From positions 1 to 5,664 of the forward strand of contig JACVXW010000103.1 in the NCBI GenBank assembly GCA_015661135.1: a stretch of 5,664 nucleotides of DNA. Reading direction: 5' to 3'. Made by a program: the position numbers and the translations under genes. The stretch is from Chloroflexota bacterium. GTDB taxonomy: Bacteria; Chloroflexota; Limnocylindria; Limnocylindrales; CSP1-4. Shown one piece after another: positions 1 through 5,317 of the stretch. The stretch's first letter is position 1. Each line of letters begins with the position of its first letter. Below the pieces are notes generated by a model. The model was not told the DNA's origin, did no database searches, and was given only the letters and a program-made list of their open reading frames with translations.

Positions 1-1
1 G

Positions 2-385
2 GTCGTGATCGGCACGGTCAAGGGCGATATCCACGACATCGGGAAGAACCTCGTCGCGATGATGCTGGAAGGCGCCGGGTTCGAGGTCTTCGATCTCGGC
101 ATCAACACGGACGCCGACAAGTTCATCGCGGCCCTGGAACTCCACAAGCCGGACATCCTGGGCATGTCCGCCCTCCTGACGACCACCATGCCGTACATGA
201 AGGTCGTCATCGAGGAACTCAAGAAGCGCGGCATCCGGGACGACTACATCGTCCTCGTCGGCGGCGCGCCGCTCAACGAGGAATTCGGCAAGGCCGTGGG
301 CGCGGATGCGTACTGCCGCGATGCCGCCGTTGCCTCGGAAACGGCCCGGAGGCTCGTCGAGCAGCGCCGTGCCGCGGTCGCCTGA
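2..385 (+). CDS. Corrinoid (B12)-binding methyl carrier protein, MttC/MtbC type, 5' end outside window
   Basis: This is the C-terminal cobalamin-binding domain of a methyl-carrier protein; the start lies left of the window, and the frame is open from base 2 to the TGA at 383-385. The visible 127 residues contain the classic B12 signature: DIHDIG near visible residues 9-14, whose His (codon 32-34) is the expected lower cobalt ligand, then a Ser-Ala-Leu motif in GMSALLTTTMP, and a Gly-Gly in VLVGGAPLN. These bind the corrinoid tail in a Rossmann-like fold. The missing N-terminus would normally be a four-helix cap of about 80-90 residues. By family knowledge, the protein shuttles a methyl group between a substrate-specific methyltransferase (the MttB-like gene at the right edge) and the pterin methyltransferase at 1939. 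The B12 domain is certain; assignment to the MttC/MtbC subgroup rests on sequence style and neighbours. Confidence 0.93.
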   Translation, partial: VVIGTVKGDIHDIGKNLVAMMLEGAGFEVFDLGINTDADKFIAALELHKPDILGMSALLTTTMPYMKVVIEELKKRGIRDDYIVLVGGAPLNEEFGKAVGADAYCRDAAVASETARRLVEQRRAAVA

Positions 386-420
386 GCTCGCTCCCAGAGC
401 CGGCATCGCTTCGCGAAGGG

Positions 421-574
421 CGCCTGCCATGGCCGCCGGCCCCGCGGGCTCGATGCGCCGGGGCGGATCGCCTGCTTCGCTTGCCGCCGGCCCCGCGGGC
501 TCGATGCGCCGGGGCGTATCGCCCGCCTTGGCCGTCGGCCCCGCGGGCTCGATGCACCGGGGCGTATCGCCCGC
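421..574. repeat. Tandem repeat, three units of 48, 51 and 48 bp plus a partial fourth
   Basis: Units start at 421, 469 and 520 with CGCCTGC or CGCCCGC; a fourth partial start is at 568. The best-conserved 42-bp core lies at 434-475, 485-526 and 533-574 with only a few substitutions. Each core holds GCCCCG...CGGGGC arms (439-444 with 459-464 in unit 1), which could form a 6-bp stem. Units 2 and 3 also contain GGGCG-TAT-CGCCC, a competing 5-bp hairpin. All periods are multiples of three, and one frame reads GPAGSMRRG-like peptide units, so translation is possible. The location between two genes and the paired arms fit an intergenic palindromic repeat better. It is not CRISPR, because the units are contiguous with no unique spacers. 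Confidence 0.85.
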
Positions 575-594
575 ATCGCTACAAGTTGAGTCCC

Positions 595-611
595 GAGTCG
601 GAGCGCGACTC
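595..611 (+). promoter_or_regulatory. Hairpin abutting the candidate ATG at 612, with the Shine-Dalgarno-like GGAG in its loop region
   Basis: GAGTCG (595-600) and CGACTC (606-611) are perfect complements around the loop GAGCG. The GGAG at 600-603, the only ribosome-binding-like sequence for the ATG at 612, sits across the stem-loop junction. If 612 is the real start this could limit initiation. Equally, it may be part of the repeat-rich spacer and indicate that translation starts farther downstream. Confidence 0.35.
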
Positions 612-1613
612 ATGGATCCGGGCACCCGTTTTGACCTTCCGAACCCCAGTTCCAACGATGGGGGCGCTACAGCGGAGGACAGGGGGGCTCAAGCCGCAGC
701 GCATGGCCGCCCTGCGGAACATGCTCGTGTCGGACGGGCGATCACCCTGAAGCCGCTGGTCATCGGGTGCGGGGCGCTGGCACGCGAACTCGTGGCGCTG
801 ACTCGCCGAGCCGGGTTCCCCGAAGTTGACCTGACCTGCCTGCCGGCAACGCTCCACAATCGGCCGGAACGGATTCCCGAGGCCGTCCGCGCGCGGATCC
901 GTCGCGCCCGGGCGGCCGGGCGCGACCGGCTGTTCGTCGCGTATGCCGACTGCGGCACGGGCGGGCTCCTCGACCGCGTGCTCGAGGAGGAGGGTGTCGC
1001 CCGCCTCGAGGGCGCCCATTGCTACGAGGTCTACGCCGGTCGCGCGGCCTTCGCGGCCCTATCCGAGGAGGAGCCGGGCACCTTCTACCTGACCGATTTC
1101 CTCGCCCGGAATTTCGAGCGCCTCGTGATCCGCGGCCTGGGGCTGGATCGGCACCCGGAGCTGCTGCCGCAGTACTTCGGCAACTACACGCGGGTCGTGT
1201 ACCTGGCACAGACCGCGGATCCGTTGCTCACGACGGCCGCGCGTCGCGGGGCTCGCCGGCTCGGGCTCCGCTTCGAACGCCGATTTGTCGGGTACGGCGA
1301 GCTGGCACCCGCGATGACCGGCGTCGCCGCGATGGCCGGCGTCGCCGCGACACTGCCCCCGTCTCACGACGCTCAGCTCAGCCGAGCCGCGGAGTCGCCG
1401 ATTCGTGTCTTGGACCAAACGCGAATCGATGGATCGCAAGAATCGCCGACTCCCAGTCAACGAGTCCTGGTTCGTGGCCCCTCAGGCGGGGCCCGTAACC
1501 GCCGGGCAGCCTCGCACCAGCGCGTCACGCCGAAAACGGTGACTGGCGGGCATGCCGCGGGCGCCTCGGAGCGCGCCGGGCGAGCGATGCCCGGCGTTGC
1601 GGGAGCCGCCTGA
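612..1613 (+). CDS. DUF1638 domain-containing protein with atypical N- and C-terminal extensions
   Basis: Residues about 46-235 form a full DUF1638-like domain (KPLVIGCGALARE, TCLPATLHNRPERIP, ADCGTGGLLD, GTFYLTDFLARNFERLVIRGLGLD, PQYFGNYTRVVYLAQT, ERRFVGYGELAP). Four cysteines lie in conserved-looking motifs (53, 76, 114, 137, numbered from 612). The molecular function is unknown; the family is often found beside MttB-like methyltransferases, so a corrinoid or methyl-transfer accessory role is inference. I chose ATG 612 because GGAG lies 8 bases upstream and no later ATG/GTG is in frame before the domain. Relatives usually start at the equivalent of LKPLVIGCG (747), where this sequence has CTG, so a CTG start or a small frameshift is possible. 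The last ~95 residues are low-complexity and poor in G/C third positions. The stop overlaps the next ATG (TGATG). Confidence 0.85.
   Translation: MDPGTRFDLPNPSSNDGGATAEDRGAQAAAHGRPAEHARVGRAITLKPLVIGCGALARELVALTRRAGFPEVDLTCLPATLHNRPERIPEAVRARIRRARAAGRDRLFVAYADCGTGGLLDRVLEEEGVARLEGAHCYEVYAGRAAFAALSEEEPGTFYLTDFLARNFERLVIRGLGLDRHPELLPQYFGNYTRVVYLAQTADPLLTTAARRGARRLGLRFERRFVGYGELAPAMTGVAAMAGVAATLPPSHDAQLSRAAESPIRVLDQTRIDGSQESPTPSQRVLVRGPSGGARNRRAASHQRVTPKTVTGGHAAGASERAGRAMPGVAGAA
631..659 (+). promoter_or_regulatory. Weak sigma-70-like promoter candidate before the conserved DUF1638 region
   Basis: TTGACC (631-636) is a good -35 match and is followed after 17 bases by AACGAT (654-659), a poor -10 match. 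The spacing is standard and the local GC content is lower than in the flanking genes. If active, transcription would begin near 667, downstream of the ATG at 612. That would favour a DUF1638 start close to 747. The -10 is weak, so this is only a candidate. Confidence 0.2.
1311..1346 (+). repeat. 18-bp tandem duplication at the end of the DUF1638 domain
   Basis: The blocks 1311-1328 and 1329-1346 are identical except for one A/G difference. In frame they encode AMTGVA then AMAGVA. The duplication sits exactly where the conserved domain ends and the low-complexity tail begins, so slippage or a local rearrangement probably contributed to the tail. Confidence 0.8.
1391..1453. repeat. Imperfect 14-bp inverted repeat in the DUF1638 tail
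   Basis: The arm GGAGTCGCCGATTC (1391-1404) and the arm GAATCGCCGACTCC (1440-1453) are complementary at 13 of 14 positions, with one C:C mismatch, around a 35-base interior. Such long arms are uncommon inside coding DNA. Together with the lower GC content here, they suggest former intergenic or mobile palindromic sequence now read as the protein tail. Confidence 0.6.
1476..1493 (+). repeat. Perfect 6-bp GC hairpin
   Basis: GGCCCC (1476-1481) pairs with GGGGCC (1488-1493) over a six-base loop. It lies in the same intergenic-like tail. No run of T follows, so it is terminator-like in stem only and could not be called an intrinsic terminator. Confidence 0.4.
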
Positions 1614-1942
1614 TGGCCGGGCAGCTGACCGTGATCTGGTGGCGGGACCTGCCGGCCCAGGTCGTGGCCAAGGATCGGCGGCAGGCGCACAAGGTCGTGC
1701 TCCATCCGCGGTTCCAGGTCGCGATCGACAAGGCGGCCATGAAGGCCGGCAAGAAGCAATTCGGCGACTACATCGAGGAGTGGCGCCGCGAGGGCCGCCC
1801 CTGCGGCGACGATCTCGAAGCCGAGGCGAACGCGGAGGCGTCGCGCCTCGAGGCCAGCTACACGAAGGTGGTCCTCGCCCGGCTTGTCGCGGCCGGCGGA
1901 CTGGACGTGGAGCGCCCGCGTCCCGGGGGCGGAGAGGCGTGA
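1613..1942 (+). CDS. Virulence factor domain (PF13769-type) small protein
   Basis: This 109-residue protein is about the usual size for its family and has no signal peptide or membrane segment, so it should be cytoplasmic. Recognisable blocks are WWRDLPAQV (9-17), RFQVAIDKAAMKAG (33-46), YIEEWRR (53-59) and GDDLEAEA (65-72), followed by a helical Glu/Ala-rich stretch. The family name comes from old annotation and says nothing reliable about function; its genes recur in clusters with MttB-like methyltransferases, DUF1638 and folate enzymes, so a role in methyl transfer is inferred. The start is ATG 1613: GGGAG lies 7 bases upstream and the start overlaps the preceding stop by one base. The C-terminus overlaps the next gene by four bases (GTGA). 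The Cys at 64 is the only cysteine. Confidence 0.85.
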   Translation: MAGQLTVIWWRDLPAQVVAKDRRQAHKVVLHPRFQVAIDKAAMKAGKKQFGDYIEEWRREGRPCGDDLEAEANAEASRLEASYTKVVLARLVAAGGLDVERPRPGGGEA

Positions 1943-2883
1943 CCCACACCGTCATCTCCTCGGCCACCCGCGAGGTCGTCCTCGGGTTCGACCGGCCGTT
2001 CGTGCTCATCGGCGAGCGAATCAATCCCACGGGCCGGAAGCTCCTGGCCGAGGAGATGCGCAACGGCGACTTCAGCCGCGTCGAACGCGACGCGGTCGCC
2101 CAGGTCGAGGCCGGCGCCCACATGCTCGACGTCAACGCCGGCATCCCGCTCGCCGACGAGCCGGGGATCCTGGCCCGGACGATCCAGCTGGTCCAGTCGC
2201 TGGTGGATGTGCCGCTGTCGATCGATTCCTCGATCGTGGAAGCGCTCGAGGCCGGCCTTGCCGTCTACCGCGGGAAGCCGCTCGTGAACAGCGTGACCGG
2301 CGAGGAGGAGCGACTCGAGCGCGTCCTTCCGCTCATTCGCAAGTACGGGGCCGCGGTCGTGGCGATCTCCAATGACGACACTGGCATCAGCGAGGACCCG
2401 GACGTCCGGTTCGCGGTCGCGAAACGGATCGTGGAGCGCGCCGCGGACCACGGGATTCCGCGCGAGGACATCGTGGTGGATCCACTCGTCATGCCGATCG
2501 GGGCGATGCGGACCGCCGGCCAGCAGGTCTTCCGCCTCGTCCGGCGGCTGCGCGAGGAGCTCGGCGTGAACTCCACGTGCGGGGCGAGCAACGTCAGTTT
2601 CGGGCTGCCGAACCGCGAGGGCATCAACGCCGCGTTCCTGCCGATGGCGATCGCCTCCGGCCTGACCTCCGCGATCACGAACCCGCTCTCGGCGGACGTG
2701 AAGGCCGCGATCATGGCCGCCGACGTCCTCATGGGCAATGACTGGCACGCGGAGCAGTGGATCCGGGCCAACCGCCCGCCGACGCCCGAGGCCGGCATGG
2801 GCAGCGGCCCGGACGGTGCACCGGGCCTTGGGGAGCGCGGGCGCCGTGTGAACCGCCGCGCGCTCACCGCTCCCACGCCGTGA
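1939..2883 (+). CDS. Methyltetrahydrofolate:corrinoid methyltransferase (pterin-binding domain)
   Basis: This 314-residue protein is a PF00809 pterin-binding TIM barrel that exchanges a methyl group between a corrinoid protein and tetrahydrofolate. Motifs in order: GERINPTG (25-32), LDVNAG (63-68), SIDSS (94-98), VNSVTGE (116-122), ISNDDTG (about 143-149), VDPLVMPIGA (180-189) and GASNVSFGLPNR (215-226). The Asp and Asn residues in these motifs correspond to the pterin-contacting set of the family; Asn218 matches the position of the Asn that contacts N5 in acetogen MeTr. In a demethylation cluster the direction would be corrinoid to folate. The last ~35 residues are a Gly/Pro/Arg-rich tail outside the barrel. 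The GTG start overlaps the upstream stop by four bases and has GGAGAGG just before it; an open frame extends upstream but lacks homology. It resembles MtgA-type enzymes, but I cannot separate the subgroup from sequence alone. Confidence 0.94.
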   Translation: MTHTVISSATREVVLGFDRPFVLIGERINPTGRKLLAEEMRNGDFSRVERDAVAQVEAGAHMLDVNAGIPLADEPGILARTIQLVQSLVDVPLSIDSSIVEALEAGLAVYRGKPLVNSVTGEEERLERVLPLIRKYGAAVVAISNDDTGISEDPDVRFAVAKRIVERAADHGIPREDIVVDPLVMPIGAMRTAGQQVFRLVRRLREELGVNSTCGASNVSFGLPNREGINAAFLPMAIASGLTSAITNPLSADVKAAIMAADVLMGNDWHAEQWIRANRPPTPEAGMGSGPDGAPGLGERGRRVNRRALTAPTP

Positions 2884-5000
2884 CCGCCGGGGCCGGCCCG
2901 CTCGTCATCTTCACGCCGTCGGGACGGCGCGGCCGGTTCGAGGACGGGACCACGGTCCTGGACGCCGCCCGCCGCCTCGGCGTGGATCTCGATTCCGTCT
3001 GCGGCGGGCGTGGCCTGTGCGGCCGCTGCCAGGTCCGGCCCGGCGAGGGCGAGTTCCCCAAGCACGGCATCACCTCGACCGGCGGCCACCTCTCGCCCCG
3101 CGGCGCGGACGAGGCCGAGTACGACCGCCTCCGCGGACTCGCGACGGACCGGCGCCTGGGCTGCCGGGCCGCGATCCACGGCGACATCCTCGTGGACGTG
3201 CCGCCCGAAAGCCAGGTCCATCGGCAGGTCGTCCGGAAGGGGGTGCCGGTCCGCGACTTCGTCATCGACCCTGTGGTCCGGCTGTACGAGGTCGAGGTGG
3301 AGCGGCCCACCCTCGAGACGCCCGGCGGCGATCTGGCGCGCCTGCGAGCGTCGCTCCAGCGCGAGTGGTCGCTCGACGCCGACGCCCTCGAGTTCGACCT
3401 CGATGTCGTCCGTGCCCTCCAGCCCGCCCTCGAGGCCGGTGCCTACCGGGTCACCGTCGCGGTTCACGATGGACAGGCCGTGATCGCCATCTGGCCGGGC
3501 CTGCACGATCGCGCCCTCGGCGTGGCCATCGACGTAGGATCCACGACAATCGCCGGCCACCTCGCCGACCTCGCCGACGGCGCCGTCCTTGCCTCAGATG
3601 GGGTGATGAACCCGCAGATCCGCTTTGGCGAGGACCTCATGAGCCGCGTCTCGTACGCGATGCTCCACGACGGCGGCGCGGTGGAGCTGACGCGGGCCGT
3701 TCGCGACGCCCTGGCGTCGCTCGTCACGGGGCTCGCCGAGCGCGTCGGCGTCGACAGGGACGACATTCTCGAGATCACGCTCGTGGGCAACCCGATCATG
3801 CACCACCTCGTCCTGGGCATCGATCCGATCCCCCTCGGGTCCGCGCCGTTCGCGTTGGCGACCGACGGCCCGGTCCGGACGACGGCCCGCGAGCTGGAGC
3901 TGCCGCTCCGTCCCGGCGCGCGGGCGTACTTCCTTCCCTGCATCGCCGGGCACGTTGGCGCCGATGCGGCCGGGGCCATCCTGTCCCAGACGCCGTACCT
4001 CCGCGACGAGATCACGCTCCTCGTTGATGTCGGGACCAACGCGGAGATCGTGCTGGGCAGCCGGGCCCGTCTGCTCGCGGCCTCGTCCCCGACCGGCCCG
4101 GCGTTCGAGGGGGCCCAGATCAGCTGCGGCCAGCGGGCCGCGCCCGGCGCCATCGAGCGCGTCCGGATCGACCACGTGACCCTTGAGCCGCGCTTCCGCG
4201 TGATCGGGTCCAGCCGCTGGTCGGATGAGGTCGGGTTCGCGGAATCAACGCGCCGGACCGGAGTCACCGGCGTCTGTGGTTCGGGCATCGTGGAGGTCAT
4301 CGCCGAGCTGTTCCTCGCCGGCGTGATCACCGCGGACGGCACGATCGACGGGTCGATGGCGGCCCGCTCCCCGCGCGTCGTGCCCGACGGCCGGACGTAC
4401 TCCTACGTCCTGTACGAAGCCACGACCGGCGCCGATGCCACCGACACCGCCGACGCCATGCCCGCCCGCCCGCGCATGGCCATCACCCAGAACGACGTTC
4501 GGGCGATCCAGCTCGCCAAGGCCGCCCTCTACGCAGGCGCGCGCCTGCTCATGGACCATCTCGGGGTCGACAGCGTGGATCGCGTGGAGCTCGCCGGGGC
4601 GTTCGGGAGCCAGATCGATCCGCTCCACGCGCTCGTCCTCGGGCTCGTCCCGGATGCGCCGGTTGACCGGGTTGGGCCGGCCGGGAATGCCGCGGGAACC
4701 GGCGCCCTCATCGCGCTGCTGTCCGGTGAGGCGCGGCGGGAGATCGAGGGGGTCGTCCGGACGGTCGAGAAGATCGAAACCGCAATCGAGCCGCGGTTCC
4801 AGGAGCACTTCGTGGACGCCATGGCCTTCCCGCACAAGACCGCGTCGATGCCCCATCTCGCCGCCGCGGTCGAGCTGCCACCGCGTCTGGCCGTGGGGGG
4901 GGAGGCTGTGCCGCGAGCCGGTCGATCCGGGCCGCCGAACCGCCGCCGCCATGCCGTTGCCGCGTCCACGGTCGTCGCGTCTTCGGAGGGCGAGCCGTGA
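2880..5000 (+). CDS. RACo/RamA-like corrinoid activation protein ([2Fe-2S] ferredoxin plus ASKHA ATPase)
   Basis: This 706-residue protein couples ATP hydrolysis to reduction of inactive Co(II) corrinoid to Co(I). The N-terminal ferredoxin domain (about 8-110) has CGGRGLCGRC with Cys41, Cys47, Cys50 and a distant Cys95: a plant-type [2Fe-2S] site, C-X5-C-X2-C-X44-C. A linker and middle domain follow. The ASKHA core shows AIDVGSTT (Asp218), LVGNPIMHHL (301-310), LVDVGTNAE (Asp383), GVCGSGI (Cys466), GAFGSQID (573-580) and GNAAGTGA (602-609). HFVDAMAFPHKT and a basic RRR tail close it, as in related proteins. Length fits the DUF4445/ASKHA group. Its GTG start overlaps the pterin methyltransferase stop by four bases without a clear ribosome site, so it probably depends on coupling. 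A G8 run (4895-4902) near the 3' end is a frameshift-prone spot, though the frame looks correct. The expected partner is the corrinoid protein at the left edge. Confidence 0.93.
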   Translation: MTAGAGPLVIFTPSGRRGRFEDGTTVLDAARRLGVDLDSVCGGRGLCGRCQVRPGEGEFPKHGITSTGGHLSPRGADEAEYDRLRGLATDRRLGCRAAIHGDILVDVPPESQVHRQVVRKGVPVRDFVIDPVVRLYEVEVERPTLETPGGDLARLRASLQREWSLDADALEFDLDVVRALQPALEAGAYRVTVAVHDGQAVIAIWPGLHDRALGVAIDVGSTTIAGHLADLADGAVLASDGVMNPQIRFGEDLMSRVSYAMLHDGGAVELTRAVRDALASLVTGLAERVGVDRDDILEITLVGNPIMHHLVLGIDPIPLGSAPFALATDGPVRTTARELELPLRPGARAYFLPCIAGHVGADAAGAILSQTPYLRDEITLLVDVGTNAEIVLGSRARLLAASSPTGPAFEGAQISCGQRAAPGAIERVRIDHVTLEPRFRVIGSSRWSDEVGFAESTRRTGVTGVCGSGIVEVIAELFLAGVITADGTIDGSMAARSPRVVPDGRTYSYVLYEATTGADATDTADAMPARPRMAITQNDVRAIQLAKAALYAGARLLMDHLGVDSVDRVELAGAFGSQIDPLHALVLGLVPDAPVDRVGPAGNAAGTGALIALLSGEARREIEGVVRTVEKIETAIEPRFQEHFVDAMAFPHKTASMPHLAAAVELPPRLAVGGEAVPRAGRSGPPNRRRHAVAASTVVASSEGEP
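4985..4990 (+). promoter_or_regulatory. Strong Shine-Dalgarno before the ATG at 5000
   Basis: GGAGGG lies 9 bases before the ATG at 5000-5002, and that ATG overlaps the activase stop by one base (TGATG). This is the same coupling layout as at 1613, and it is a better ribosome site than several real genes here have. It marks 5000 as a genuine start of translation, present or past. Confidence 0.6.
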
Positions 5001-5022
5001 TGAGCGCCGGCAATCTCGGTCA

Positions 5023-5046
5023 GTTACGGCCCCGGATCGTGGTAAC
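5023..5046 (+). repeat. Palindromic repeat unit A
   Basis: This 24-bp unit has outer arms GTTAC (5023-5027) and GTAAC (5042-5046), which are exact complements, around a CCCGGATCGTG core (5031 onward). The core and length match unit B at 5072. It begins seven codons into the short frame at 5000. Confidence 0.8.
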
Positions 5047-5053
5047 GGGCGAA

Positions 5054-5070
5054 GCCCTCTCGAAGAGGGC
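5054..5070 (+). repeat. Perfect 7-bp-stem hairpin between units A and B
   Basis: GCCCTCT (5054-5060) pairs perfectly with AGAGGGC (5064-5070) over the three-base loop CGA. It lies almost midway between the two palindromic units, giving a three-part palindrome-hairpin-palindrome arrangement. No T-run follows, so it is not a standard terminator; it is more like the centre of a REP/BIME-type element. Confidence 0.8.
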
Positions 5071-5071
5071 A

Positions 5072-5095
5072 GATACGATCCCGGATCGTGGTATC
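5072..5095 (+). repeat. Palindromic repeat unit B
   Basis: This 24-bp unit has outer arms GATAC (5072-5076) and GTATC (5091-5095), again exact complements, around GATCCCGGATCGTG. It differs from unit A at matched positions in both arms (T to A on the left, A to T on the right), so pairing is kept. An inner palindrome ACGATCC-C-GGATCGT (5075-5089) overlaps the outer one and gives an alternative fold. Confidence 0.85.
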
Positions 5096-5231
5096 CCCCG
5101 GTCGGGCGCCGGCCGAGCCGCCTCCGACCAGCCTGGGCATCGTCCGCCTCCCGTTCCACGCTCGCGTCCGCACGAATCTCGCGCTCAAACCTGCGCCGGG
5201 GAACCGTCCCGGTGACAGGGAGCTGGCTAGG

Positions 5232-5247
5232 ACGATCCGGGATCGTA
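5232..5247 (-). repeat. Inverted third copy (C) of the palindromic repeat core
   Basis: ACGATCCGGGATCGTA is the exact reverse complement of the 16 bases at 5074-5089 in unit B. It retains the 7-bp inner arms, but the outer arms are not complementary here, so this copy is degenerate. Copies B and C are in opposite orientation with 142 bases between them. Confidence 0.8.
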
Positions 5248-5311
5248 AATGACAAAGCCAGGGCGGCGAAGAGCGCCGCGCAGAAGGCCGGAGCGCCCGC
5301 GCTGCCCCGAC

Positions 5312-5317
5312 GGAGGA
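5312..5317 (+). promoter_or_regulatory. Ribosome binding site deciding the MttB-like start
   Basis: GGAGGA lies only one base or less from an in-frame ATG at 5318, which is too close. It is 6-7 bases before the in-frame ATG at 5324, which is optimal. I therefore place the start at 5324. Confidence 0.7.

Larger units (their letters stand above)
386..611. other. Repeat-bearing spacer between corrinoid protein and DUF1638 gene
   Basis: I see no convincing gene in these 226 bases. Just after the corrinoid-protein stop are a small inverted repeat (GCTC...GAGC near 387-399) and the 10-bp palindrome CTTCGCGAAG at 409-418. A three-unit tandem repeat follows (listed separately), then a hairpin directly before the ATG at 612. 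Reading frames are open in several phases because the sequence is GC-rich, but third-position composition does not resemble the neighbouring genes. No T-tract follows any hairpin, so a classical intrinsic terminator is not supported. Confidence 0.6.
5000..5215 (+). pseudogene. Short reading frame with a good start but repeat-derived body; possible remnant of a coupled gene
   Basis: The start is excellent: GGAGGG with 9-base spacing and a one-base TGATG overlap with the activase gene. The product would be 71 residues beginning MSAGNLGQL. From residue 8 onward the sequence comes from the two palindromic units and the hairpin at 5023-5095, and then becomes Pro/Arg/Ser-rich with no recognisable domain and weak codon bias. 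Either this is a new small protein, or a gene lost its body when repeats and a deletion entered just after the start. Methylenetetrahydrofolate reductase genes are common in such clusters, absent from this window, and can begin with a similar GNL segment. That identity is a guess from six residues. A purely spurious frame is also possible. Confidence 0.35.

Noticed and set aside
386..420. Intrinsic terminator after the corrinoid protein
   Set aside because: Only short inverted pairs are present and no T-run follows.
421..574. Possible CRISPR array
   Set aside because: The units are contiguous at 48-51 bp with near-identical cores and no unique spacers; only linker segments of under 10 bases vary.
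306..611. Extension of the DUF1638 frame upstream to ATG 306, 429 or 453
   Set aside because: This would overlap the corrinoid gene by 80 bases or translate the tandem repeat; no ribosome site supports these starts and nothing matches the family.
1552..1938. Upstream extension of the pterin methyltransferase frame
   Set aside because: It overlaps the virulence-factor-domain gene almost completely, encodes Arg/Gly-rich sequence without homology, and the GTG at 1939 has correct coupling.
1858..3560. Long minus-strand frames opposite the pterin methyltransferase and activase
   Set aside because: The + strand carries complete, motif-confirmed enzymes here; the antisense products have composition typical of mirrored GC-rich codons and no domain.
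5054..5070. Intrinsic terminator after the activase gene
   Set aside because: The stem is good, but there is no T-tract and it is followed directly by a palindromic unit.
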